This document shows positions 53,928 through 61,444 of a stretch of DNA of 64,000 nucleotides, piece by piece (position 1 is the first letter of the stretch; every line of letters starts with the position of its first letter). The position numbers were made by a program, and so were the translations under genes. The DNA comes from Parabacteroides sp. TM07-1AC (GTDB lineage Bacteria > Bacteroidota > Bacteroidia > Bacteroidales > Tannerellaceae): the NCBI RefSeq assembly GCF_003480915.1, contig NZ_QUKD01000008.1:27854-91853 (forward strand), written 5' to 3'. Under the pieces are notes generated by a model. It saw only the letters and a list, made by a program, of their open reading frames with translations, was not told the origin of the DNA and made no database searches.

Positions 53928-54887
53928 TCAGGGAACAATCGTACCAGAACCCCCATTCCCTTTTTTCCAGTCCGTCAGCGTAATCGTTAAACCGCTTATT
54001 TCATCATAGCGGACAACCAGATCCAGTATCACATGTGTCGTGACAGTTGCGGTGAACGCATCCCTCACCTCTTCCGTTATATCCGTAGATGAAGTGATTT
54101 CCTTCCCGTCCGCCAGTGTCATTGTAAGGCTCAAGTCGACGGGTTCTTCGCCTTCCTCTTTCTCACCCGGAGATAAACCGAACAGGCTTAGTGAAGAAGC
54201 ATACACACCCGGACTGACCTCTTCCGGCTCGAACGTCATAAAAGCAGGCGTATCGAACAGCGGCTTGCCGGAAGGGATATGAACCCGTGACGAAACACCG
54301 GTCAACCTTCCCGACAATACCGCTGCAGCGACATCCCCCTTATCCCCTCCTGTGACCTTTATATTCATTTCCAATGTACGGACAAGGTTTGCCGGGGTCA
54401 ATTCCTTTGCTACCGTTTCACCCCCGACTACCTCGATCTGCTCCAGACCCGCACCGTACAAGCTACCCGGACAGGCGATCTGTACGGAGCTGGATTTTAA
54501 CGAAGAAAGTTGTTGCGCCCTTCCGCAGGCTTCCTCATACCCCTTCTCCATTTCAAGCGTGACACCCGTACAACCGGTGTTACAGACGGCTACCCGGTAA
54601 CGCCCCAAAGGCAACGTACCCTCATATCCCGAAACGTCCCCCGTACGCATGAGCGGACTTTCCGAATCTTCCGGGTAGAAGTACCAGGTCATATTATCCG
54701 GGCAACCACTATTTGGCTTGCGAAGCAGCAGACGTACTTTTCCGTTCTTCTCCCAATCCTCATCAGGACTGTGATAGGCACAAGATGAAATCACCATAAT
54801 CCATACGGTACTGGTCACCCAAATGACTGCCTGCATCATCCTATATCCTTTATATCTTATGCCTTTCTTATTTTTATATCTTTCCAT
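53928..54887 (-). CDS. DUF5119-like fimbrial-operon lipoprotein (probable anchor)
   Basis: A 319-residue protein from ATG 54887 (MERYKNKKGIRYKGYRMMQ), preceded by a near-perfect ribosome site AGGAGGTGA, strong for this phylum. Membrane/lipoprotein segment VIWVTSTVWIMVISSC. The body (LPLGRYRVAVCNTGCTGVTLEM; TPANLVRTLEMNIKVTGG; DLVVRYDEISGLTITLTDWKKG) matches my recollection of DUF5119/Mfa2-like anchors. It follows the DUF3575 gene by 14 bp, suggesting coupling. Its role is probably to anchor or start the pilus at the outer membrane. Confidence 0.8.
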   Translation of the reverse strand: MERYKNKKGIRYKGYRMMQAVIWVTSTVWIMVISSCAYHSPDEDWEKNGKVRLLLRKPNSGCPDNMTWYFYPEDSESPLMRTGDVSGYEGTLPLGRYRVAVCNTGCTGVTLEMEKGYEEACGRAQQLSSLKSSSVQIACPGSLYGAGLEQIEVVGGETVAKELTPANLVRTLEMNIKVTGGDKGDVAAAVLSGRLTGVSSRVHIPSGKPLFDTPAFMTFEPEEVSPGVYASSLSLFGLSPGEKEEGEEPVDLSLTMTLADGKEITSSTDITEEVRDAFTATVTTHVILDLVVRYDEISGLTITLTDWKKGNGGSGTIVP

Positions 54888-54901
54888 ATCCTCACCTCCT
54901 T

Positions 54902-56374
54902 TTATCTGATTTGAAAACGATAGGATAAACTGACCTTTAAACCGACCATAAAACCTGTCGAAGCAAAACACGTTTCCAGATAATTACGGTTATCAAGCGG
55001 ATCATAACGGTATTTCTTCCCACTGAAAACTGAGCGGTAACCGGCACGGATACGCATATCTACTCCAAAGCCACCGACCGGAGAGAAGCGATAACCCATC
55101 GACAAACCTGCCGACCAGAAACAACCTGTCCGTCCGTAAAGCATATCTTCCGACAGGTCGATCGCGCTTCCACGTACATCGAAATCTCCGTACTCAGCAA
55201 ACAAGCCGGTATTCAAGCCGGTAAATTTTCCTAAAGAGGATAGCCAGACGCTGGGTTCGAGGGAGATTTCGGACACAGCCCAACAGTCACGCGTCTTGTC
55301 TTTATAGGCAAAGTCGGAATACATGCCCGACAAGGCTACCGACCAACGACCGGCGAAACTGCACTCCACTTCCAGGTTCGGCATAAATGTACCCGTTTCT
55401 ATTTTCGTTTCACCGGTTCCTAAACGAATCGACGGGGCTACGCCACACCAGGGAAGAAGGTTTGTTTTCACGGCCAGATATACAGGGCTTTGTTTCATCG
55501 GAGTTTCTTCCGTCCTTACAGATTCGGTTGGTTGTCTTTTCCGGTCTTTCTCCGTCTGTTCTTTATTATCTGCTTGCAATCCGGTTTTCTCGGAAACAAC
55601 TGTTTTCCCGGTTGTCTCTTTATACTTTGTCACCTTCCGTACTGTTTCCCTGGTTGTTACGGTGGTGGCTAAAGCAATGTCCGGCTCTTCTATCCGTTTA
55701 CAATGGCGTACCGTATCCATTACGGAAGCCAGACGGTAATCTTCCAGTTCCGTGCGGTCAAAAAGAGGATCGTCGATACGATACACTTCACGGTCGTAAC
55801 CTCCTGTCTCACCACGACGGTACAAGTCTACATAAGGGACTGCACCATATTCACCCACGGCAGCCGCTACCGCTACCGGATAACGGCTTTCACTGTAATG
55901 AATCGAAATGTTCGCAAACCACGGAAGTGGTTTATACACCTTATAGACATGCACCTGATCACGATAGTTTCCGCTACGGTCGATATAGAAGGCTACACAA
56001 TCATGGGGAATATCGAAACGGGTTTTCAGGTAGGCGCGGATACGACCCGCACGCAATGAGGCTTCGTTCACGACCTCTTTATCTTCATATTCATAGGCAC
56101 TCACATGAGAAACGATCAACAAATGGCAATCGCCTTTCAGGATTTGGTCGCGGGATGCGTCGAGTAAACCGCCCATCCGTTCCAGTTGATAAGCGTTGTC
56201 TCCGTAATCGGCAAGGAACAGGTCGTTATCCTGACGGAAAGAGAATAGGAATGATTCAGCCTTGTAATAGGTCGTAGTCTGGGCATCCGCTCCTATCCCC
56301 AAAAGGAAGCAAAGCAGCAACAGGAAGATTGTTCTTACCTGTATTTTCCGGTGTGGACCTTTTATCCTATACAT
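54902..56374 (-). CDS. DUF3575 outer-membrane protein, first gene of the fimbrial operon
   Basis: A 490-residue protein from ATG 56374 (MYRIKGPHRKIQ); the frame runs nine codons farther to a TTG, which is not preferred. Signal FLLLLCFLLGIGADAQ. Residues ~30-160 look OmpA-like in spacing (LLIVSHVSAYEYEDKEVVNEASLRAGRIRAYL). A charged, low-complexity linker (~225-290) follows. The C-terminal ~200 residues form a DUF3575 barrel: YLAVKTNLLPWCGVAPSIRLG to GLKVSLSYRFQIR. Typical lead gene of Bacteroidetes fimbrial operons. The invertible element lies 73 bp upstream. Confidence 0.87.
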   Translation of the reverse strand: MYRIKGPHRKIQVRTIFLLLLCFLLGIGADAQTTTYYKAESFLFSFRQDNDLFLADYGDNAYQLERMGGLLDASRDQILKGDCHLLIVSHVSAYEYEDKEVVNEASLRAGRIRAYLKTRFDIPHDCVAFYIDRSGNYRDQVHVYKVYKPLPWFANISIHYSESRYPVAVAAAVGEYGAVPYVDLYRRGETGGYDREVYRIDDPLFDRTELEDYRLASVMDTVRHCKRIEEPDIALATTVTTRETVRKVTKYKETTGKTVVSEKTGLQADNKEQTEKDRKRQPTESVRTEETPMKQSPVYLAVKTNLLPWCGVAPSIRLGTGETKIETGTFMPNLEVECSFAGRWSVALSGMYSDFAYKDKTRDCWAVSEISLEPSVWLSSLGKFTGLNTGLFAEYGDFDVRGSAIDLSEDMLYGRTGCFWSAGLSMGYRFSPVGGFGVDMRIRAGYRSVFSGKKYRYDPLDNRNYLETCFASTGFMVGLKVSLSYRFQIR

Positions 56375-56446
56375 ATTAATATATAATACCAGTTTGTTCA
56401 ATATTGAACAGTAACTATGATTATCACTAACTCTCTGTAAATGTTC

Positions 56447-56469
56447 ACCTTATTTATATAATAAGGGTA
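56447..56469. repeat. Left inverted repeat of the invertible promoter element
   Basis: 23 bp, begins ACCTTATTTA and ends TAATAAGGGTA. The exact reverse complement is at 56842-56864. The repeat itself has two inverted arms (ACCTTAT and ATAAGGGT) around a TTATATA-type core, as expected for a tyrosine-recombinase crossover site. Confidence 0.92.
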
Positions 56470-56841
56470 GAGGGTGGAAAAAGCCCTCCCCGAAAGTGTC
56501 TGCCTAGGGAGTTTTTAGGGTAAAATATGAAGGATTGATGTCTTTTTGAGTCTTTTTGGAGGAAGAAACGGTACTGCAGAAATAGCAGTTTTCTCTTAAC
56601 AGATTTAAAAACGATGGCAGTCCGGGCCTGTTTTATACCATCTTGTAATGAAATTCATATTATATGGCTAAAAAATAGGTTAACTTGTGAAATTTAGTAA
56701 AATTGATATGCGTTTTTTAAGAAAACACCCTACACTCCTTGTTTTTTCATTTTTTTATTCTTACGTTTGCCACGTATTTCATTACAATTCAGGATTTTTA
56801 TTATTTATAAGACACTGATTGTAAGATAGAAAGAGGATGTT
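56470..56841. other. Predicted invertible promoter segment
   Basis: 372 bp between the 23-bp inverted repeats, without genes. It carries one Bacteroidetes-type promoter (56739-56769) and a second, 12-bp inverted repeat (56643-56654 with 56776-56787). Inversion would swing the promoter toward the fimbrial operon. The adjoining recombinase gene ends exactly at the right repeat. Confidence 0.88.
56739..56769 (+). promoter_or_regulatory. Promoter inside the invertible segment, facing away from the fimbrial operon
   Basis: TTG at 56739-56741, 20 bp, then TACGTTTG at 56762-56769, a good -33/-7 pair. It points right, toward the 3' end of the recombinase gene. I found no CAAAnnTA (leftward -7) in the segment. 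Confidence 0.7.
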
Positions 56842-56864
56842 TACCCTTATTATATAAATAAGGT
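56842..56864. repeat. Right inverted repeat of the invertible promoter element
   Basis: 23 bp, exact reverse complement of 56447-56469. Its last base, 56864, immediately precedes the recombinase stop codon. Confidence 0.92.
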
Positions 56865-57782
56865 TTACCCCACCCGCAAACAGCCTCCGACCGCTTCGGA
56901 AACCTGCCGGTTTGCTTTGGCTATTTCCGATACGTCAAACTTCTGCAAATAGATACGGGTCGTTTTTTCCGATGTATGCCCCAGTGCCTGGCTGATCACA
57001 CCGATAGCTACATGCAGGCGGTACGCCTCCGAAGCCCAGGCATGACGGAACGAATAGGTCGTCAACGTTTCCGGCAAATCCAGCATCACACTGATTTCTT
57101 TCAGGTAACGATTTTCCGTCGCCAGACAGCTTTTATACTGTTCGTGGGTCGCATCTTCCGGCAATACAGGAAAAAGGTAACGCCTCTCTTCGTCTTTATA
57201 CCGGTCGATCAGCATCTGCATCCCCGAAGTCACTTCCATCTGGATAAAGGCTCCCGTCTTCTGCCGGTGGTATTGTAGTACCGTACCGTTCTCCACCAGA
57301 TTCTCACCCGTCAGATGCACGATATCCACAAAAGGAATGCCACAAGCCATAAACGAAAACAGTGCCAAATCAATAGCAAGCTGTTTCTTCGGCTCACTTT
57401 TCAAATCCAGAGCGGCTATTTCCTTTATCACTTCCACCGGCACAGCACGTTTACGCGTCTCCTCCTGTCTGAGGTGAATCCCGGCAAAAGGCGACTCTCC
57501 CCTTTTCTCCTTCGACTCCCGACGGGCTCGGTTATACATAGCACGAAGGTTACTCATGTAACTGTTCACCGTATTCACACGCAGCCCTTTTTCACGCAAC
57601 CATTTCAGAAACGCCTCAACCAAAGTCGGTGTCACTTCTTTCAGGCACAACTCCTTACCACCCGAGAAACATATAAAATGATTACGCACTGCCCGATACA
57701 GATCAGCCGTACTTTCATCGCCGCAGGAACGTTTATCCTCTTCCTGCAACAACATCTGTCTATAAAAATCTCTTTTCTTCAT
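56865..57782 (-). CDS. Tyrosine recombinase (likely invertase of the fimbrial switch)
   Basis: A 305-residue site-specific recombinase. The SAM-like arm domain is ~20-105 (VEAFLKWLREKGLRVNTVNSYMSNLRAMYNRA); the catalytic domain follows. Seen: Lys in HRQKTGAF, R246 in YSFRHAW (Tyr in place of the first His of HxxR, common in this phylum), H269 in LGH, and the nucleophile Y278 in RIYLQ. The box I reads MACGIPFVD with Cys147 where Bacteroidetes recombinases often have Arg before Gly; the Xer-type GLR Arg is also absent. This may be a subfamily trait or a loss. Its 3' end abuts the right inverted repeat. Confidence 0.9.
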   Translation of the reverse strand: MKKRDFYRQMLLQEEDKRSCGDESTADLYRAVRNHFICFSGGKELCLKEVTPTLVEAFLKWLREKGLRVNTVNSYMSNLRAMYNRARRESKEKRGESPFAGIHLRQEETRKRAVPVEVIKEIAALDLKSEPKKQLAIDLALFSFMACGIPFVDIVHLTGENLVENGTVLQYHRQKTGAFIQMEVTSGMQMLIDRYKDEERRYLFPVLPEDATHEQYKSCLATENRYLKEISVMLDLPETLTTYSFRHAWASEAYRLHVAIGVISQALGHTSEKTTRIYLQKFDVSEIAKANRQVSEAVGGCLRVG

Positions 57783-57960
57783 AACTTTTCCTCCATTTAT
57801 TCGGATTAATCAAAAAGATAAAGATAAACATTCACAGCTTTCAGAATGTTCGATTTTTACAGTTCAGGCTAACAGCAGTTTTCAGTCAAACAGCTGTTCC
57901 GGAAGAAAACCCCGCCTTATCACCCCGTTTTCCTCTCTTCATAACCTCTCCTTTCGGAAA

Positions 57961-58082
57961 TCATTGCAATGATTCTTCCCTGTCATCACAATGTCCCGAC
58001 AGAGTCATCACAATGTCCCGACAGAGTCATCACAATGACTTCACGTACTCATCACAATGATGTGGGACAATCATTGTGATGA
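57961..58082. repeat. 22-bp periodic array of TCATCACAATG motifs
   Basis: Exact TCATCACAATG at 57983, 58005, 58027 and 58049; an imperfect, palindromic copy (TCATTGCAATGA) at 57961; and an inverted copy, CATTGTGATGA, at 58072-58082. The spacing is exactly 22 bp for the first five. The first two spacers are identical (TCCCGACAGAG), later ones differ. Stretch 57783-58413 has no gene; a related TCATTATGATGA is at 58243-58254. The regular two-turn phasing suggests a cooperative protein-binding array. Confidence 0.88.
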
Positions 58083-58293
58083 AAATTTTAACACTACAAA
58101 ATATGGGGATATTTACTTCGAGATTATACTCCAAAACCAGGTTTACGTGTCTTTCTGAAAGCTAGAAGCTCTTTCTGAACGATTCATTTTCATTTGACAA
58201 ATAATAGTAGGTTCCGCCTTTTCCCTGTCACTAACTCCGAAATCATTATGATGATTACATTTTCCCCACTTAAATGTTTCCGCTAAAAAGAAA

Positions 58294-58335
58294 ATCCCCT
58301 CAATCCGTCATTGCTGAACTCCGGATCAAGGGGAT
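58294..58335 (-). terminator. Terminator after hepT
   Basis: Arms ATCCCCT-CA-ATCCG (from 58294) and CGGAT-CA-AGGGGAT (to 58335) pair in two blocks; leftward they are followed by TTCTTTTT. Placed 79 bp after the hepT stop. Confidence 0.65.
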
Positions 58336-58413
58336 ATATGTTTTTAAACTCTCCTTTACCTCTATACACGACAAAGAAAGAGTACATGAATTAACTGATT
58401 GTCAAAATGATAA

Positions 58414-58755
58414 TTACTTATCCAATATTTCTTGAATCTGCTTTTTTAAAGGTAAAAGTTCTTGCGTAATTGTAGCCCAAACAATTTCATCTCTGATCTG
58501 ATAATAACCATGAACCAAAACATGACGCATACCGATTATTACATTCCATTCTATCTCGCAATGAGAATCACGAAATTCTTTCGTTAATAAATATGCTGCT
58601 TCACCAATTATTTCAAGATTCTTAATTACAGCAAAGCGAAGGATTTTATTTTGCTTATAAGATTCAAAATCTACGCCTTGTGTAAACTCTACTATATTAT
58701 CGATAGCCTCAATTATATGAAGTAACCGACTTTCATCTTTAGGCTTTTCTCTCAT
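58414..58755 (-). CDS. hepT: HepT-like RNase toxin (DUF86)
   Basis: A 113-residue all-helical protein of the HepT/DUF86 family. The active-site motif R-x4-H-x-Y is GMRHVLVHGYY (~76-86). It is the toxin half of the HepT/MntA type VII pair: MntA adds AMP to the Tyr to silence the RNase. It overlaps the mntA gene by 17 bp, in the usual order antitoxin then toxin. Confidence 0.92.
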   Translation of the reverse strand: MREKPKDESRLLHIIEAIDNIVEFTQGVDFESYKQNKILRFAVIKNLEIIGEAAYLLTKEFRDSHCEIEWNVIIGMRHVLVHGYYQIRDEIVWATITQELLPLKKQIQEILDK

Positions 58756-59035
58756 AGATCAACAGTTTATCTTGGTTAGCACTCTCTTTAGCAAAATCTT
58801 TTAGTTGCCCTTCTTCCACAAGGTCTACTTTCTTTTTCAGTAGTTTTTGAAGTGCATCGACCATTCCTGCATATTTAAAAAGAGTAATATTAGCATCCGG
58901 TAAAAATTGAACCAAAATATCAATATCACTCTTCTTCGATTCCTCCCCTCTGGAATAAGAACCGAACACCCATGCCCTTTGAACAGGTTGCATAGAGAAA
59001 AATGAGGACAGTTTATTTAAAATTGAAACCTTCAT
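58739..59035 (-). CDS. mntA: MntA-like nucleotidyltransferase antitoxin
   Basis: A 98-residue minimal nucleotidyltransferase with GSYSRGEESKKSDIDILVQF: the G-S motif followed by D-x-D, the metal-binding pair, and a third acid in KVDLVEEG. It AMPylates the cognate HepT toxin. It has a -7 box 20 bp upstream and starts the two-gene operon. Confidence 0.92.
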   Translation of the reverse strand: MKVSILNKLSSFFSMQPVQRAWVFGSYSRGEESKKSDIDILVQFLPDANITLFKYAGMVDALQKLLKKKVDLVEEGQLKDFAKESANQDKLLIYERKA

Positions 59036-59054
59036 ATATAACTACTTCATATCA

Positions 59055-59062
59055 CAAAGATA
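59055..59062 (-). promoter_or_regulatory. -7 box of mntA-hepT
   Basis: CAAAGATA reads TATCTTTG leftward, 20 bp before the mntA start. Confidence 0.5.
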
Positions 59063-59302
59063 GCTAAATATGTGAAAAATATCAACATGAGTTCTTTTTT
59101 AACAACTATCTGATAATTCTAACTTTCATAAGTCATCATTCATGATTCTATTTTCCACTCTTCTATATTGCGCGTCTTTGCGCTAAAATTCACCCCTATC
59201 TTAAATATTTTTTGAGAAGCTCATGTTTATCTGTTTAAGATTTTTGCCCCAAACGGCAAATTACTAAAGCCTAACAAACTCCGGATTGAGGGAAAACTAA
59301 TA

Positions 59303-61255
59303 TCAAAACGCAATGCGATAAACAGAGAAACTTAACGGGCGAAGTACTACTTCTGCAGCCGGAGCTTCCAGTTCAATTTCTGAAACAACAGGCACTACCT
59401 GGTCCGGTTTGCAGATCGTATTTTTAGCTTCCAAGTCAGAAGCGTGAAGTACGGTTACTGTACCTTTATGTTTTCCACCGGAAAGGCCGTTTAAATCCAG
59501 TTTCACTTTTCTGTTTTGAATGCCGGTATTGGCGATCTTAATGATTAACTCATTTGTCTTCTTATCGACTGCTGCTGTTGCATACAGATCATTTTGTCCG
59601 GTAACCGGTTCGTTCTGCATGGTCAAAGGCACGACATTCGTACCGGCATTATGACCGTAAAGTTGCTGCACATAGTAATTCGGTGTCTTCACCAAAGAAA
59701 GATTATCGAACCAGATCAAATCCGGACGCCATTGCCAGGCATCCACATGGGCAAACAGAGGGGCATAAGTACAGATATGTACAACATCCGCATTACGCTC
59801 AAAACCAGTCATAAAAGCCGCCTCAGCCAATGCTGTCAGGAAACTATTCTCGCGATTGTTCGGATGACAGGCATATTCACCGGCAAAAACCTTAGGACCA
59901 TTACGATCGTATGAGTCATAGCGCTTGGCACCATTCAGGAACCATTCGGGAGAACGGTAAAAATGTTCATCTACCAAATCGACTTTCATCCGCTTCATTT
60001 CAGGCCACAAGAAGTCGAAATCTTCCCCTTCCGCCTGTGGGCCAGAACTACCAATAACTTTGATATCCGGATATTTGGCACGAATAGCCTTTACAAAAGG
60101 TTCCAGGCGTTCAGTAAACAAAGTACCCCACTGCTCATTACCAATAGCTATAAACTTCAGGTTGAAAGGAGCCGGATGTCCCATATCGGCACGCAGTTTT
60201 CCCCATTTAGAAGCCACAGGACCGTTGGCAAACTCGATCAGGTCAAGTGCATCGTCAATATAAGGTTGCAATTTATCGACCGGACAGTTTTCTTTCGGAT
60301 CATCATTTTCATACTGACAGGAAAGACCGCAGTTCAATACAGGAAGCGGCTCGGCACCGATATCCTCACTCAACTGAAAATATTCGAAGAAACCTAAACC
60401 ATAAGACTGATAATAATCGGAGAACCTCTTATGAGGAAATGTATAATTCCAACGATTGATATTGATCGGACGGTTTTCAACCGGACCTACCGTATTTTTC
60501 CACTGATAACGGGTGGCCAGGTTCGTTCCTTCCACGATACAACCTCCGGGAAAGCGGAATACACCCGGCTTAAGATCTTTCAATGCCTGTGCAAGATCGG
60601 CACGCATACCGTTCGGACGGTTATTGAATGTTTTCTGAGGGAATAAAGATATATGTTCCAGATCCGCCGTTCCCTGTGTAAGCATCGTGATACGTAAACG
60701 GGAATGGGCTTCTGTTGCCGCAGGAGTCAGGACAACGGAATACTTTTTCCAATCTTTACCGTTTATCTCAACTTCCTTTGTTTCATAAATGTCATGCCCA
60801 CTATTTACCAGATTTATACGAAACTTGATCGGACCGTTAGTTACCGTACGGGCATAGAAAGAAAAGTCATACTTCTCCCTTGCCTTTATACCAATACCTT
60901 TAAAACCTTCGTTATCCAGTCCTGTACCGGTCAGTTCTTTATTATAAGAAAGACGTACATAATGCGGGTTCTCGTCAAAACAGGGGGATTTGGTCTGTAC
61001 CGTTACATTTCCAAAAGGAACCCAGCCCCCGAAAGGATTTTCAAACTCAAAAGAACGGTTCTTAATCAGCTCTGCATACAATCCTCCATCCGCTCCGAAG
61101 TTGATATCTTCAAAAAAGATACCGTACATGGTGGATTGGATAGGCGCACCCGTTTGCTGCACGTCTATTTTAAATTCATTGGTCTGTGCCATCAGACTGC
61201 TTACCCCCATGCTTAAGAGGAACAGGGAGATAGCGTTTTTCATGCTTCTTCTCAT
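59303..61255 (-). CDS. GH51 alpha-L-arabinofuranosidase
   Basis: A ~650-residue exported enzyme (MRRSMKNAISLFLLSMGVSSLMAQ). After an N-terminal carbohydrate-binding-like part (~35-190), the TIM barrel carries acid/base E374 in AIGNEQWGTLF and nucleophile E460 in FAGEYACH. The C-terminal beta-sandwich ends RPLSFSVYRIAF. It releases L-arabinofuranose from arabinan, arabinoxylan or arabinogalactan side chains. It diverges from the galM gene through an operator-like region. ATG 61255 or 61243 could be the start. Confidence 0.94.
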   Translation of the reverse strand: MRRSMKNAISLFLLSMGVSSLMAQTNEFKIDVQQTGAPIQSTMYGIFFEDINFGADGGLYAELIKNRSFEFENPFGGWVPFGNVTVQTKSPCFDENPHYVRLSYNKELTGTGLDNEGFKGIGIKAREKYDFSFYARTVTNGPIKFRINLVNSGHDIYETKEVEINGKDWKKYSVVLTPAATEAHSRLRITMLTQGTADLEHISLFPQKTFNNRPNGMRADLAQALKDLKPGVFRFPGGCIVEGTNLATRYQWKNTVGPVENRPININRWNYTFPHKRFSDYYQSYGLGFFEYFQLSEDIGAEPLPVLNCGLSCQYENDDPKENCPVDKLQPYIDDALDLIEFANGPVASKWGKLRADMGHPAPFNLKFIAIGNEQWGTLFTERLEPFVKAIRAKYPDIKVIGSSGPQAEGEDFDFLWPEMKRMKVDLVDEHFYRSPEWFLNGAKRYDSYDRNGPKVFAGEYACHPNNRENSFLTALAEAAFMTGFERNADVVHICTYAPLFAHVDAWQWRPDLIWFDNLSLVKTPNYYVQQLYGHNAGTNVVPLTMQNEPVTGQNDLYATAAVDKKTNELIIKIANTGIQNRKVKLDLNGLSGGKHKGTVTVLHASDLEAKNTICKPDQVVPVVSEIELEAPAAEVVLRPLSFSVYRIAF

Positions 61256-61285
61256 ATCAAGTGTTTTTCCGTAAATAAAAGATTT

Positions 61286-61342
61286 ATTTAGTTGCAAATG
61301 TACACTAAATACATATTTAAAAGGTGGACTAATACACTAAAT
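61286..61342. promoter_or_regulatory. Operator-like repeats between the GH51 and galM genes
   Basis: ATTTAGT at 61286-61292 and ACTAAAT at 61304-61310 form an inverted pair that brackets the leftward -7 box of the GH51 gene. TACACTAAAT occurs at 61301-61310 and again at 61333-61342, 32 bp apart (about three helical turns). A sugar-responsive repressor or activator is likely; an AraR-type factor is a guess from the genes. Confidence 0.5.
61295..61302 (-). promoter_or_regulatory. -7 box of the GH51 gene
   Basis: CAAATGTA reads TACATTTG leftward, 40 bp before ATG 61255. It lies between the arms of the inverted repeat at 61286-61310. Confidence 0.5.
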
Positions 61343-61444
61343 TGGTAGACAAAAAGCGGCTTTATGCTCTATAACATCTTTTCGTGCATCCTATTTACGA
61401 AGAAGTAGGCTAATTTTACACGCAATTTTGATAACATTACATAC

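Noticed and set aside
55387..56277. A 296-codon rightward frame opposite the DUF3575 gene.
   Set aside because: Antisense to a gene with signal peptide and barrel; composition rich in His, Arg and Pro without pattern.
57961..58082. A CRISPR array.
   Set aside because: The repeat unit is only 11 bp, two spacers are identical, spacing is 22 bp, and no cas gene is near.
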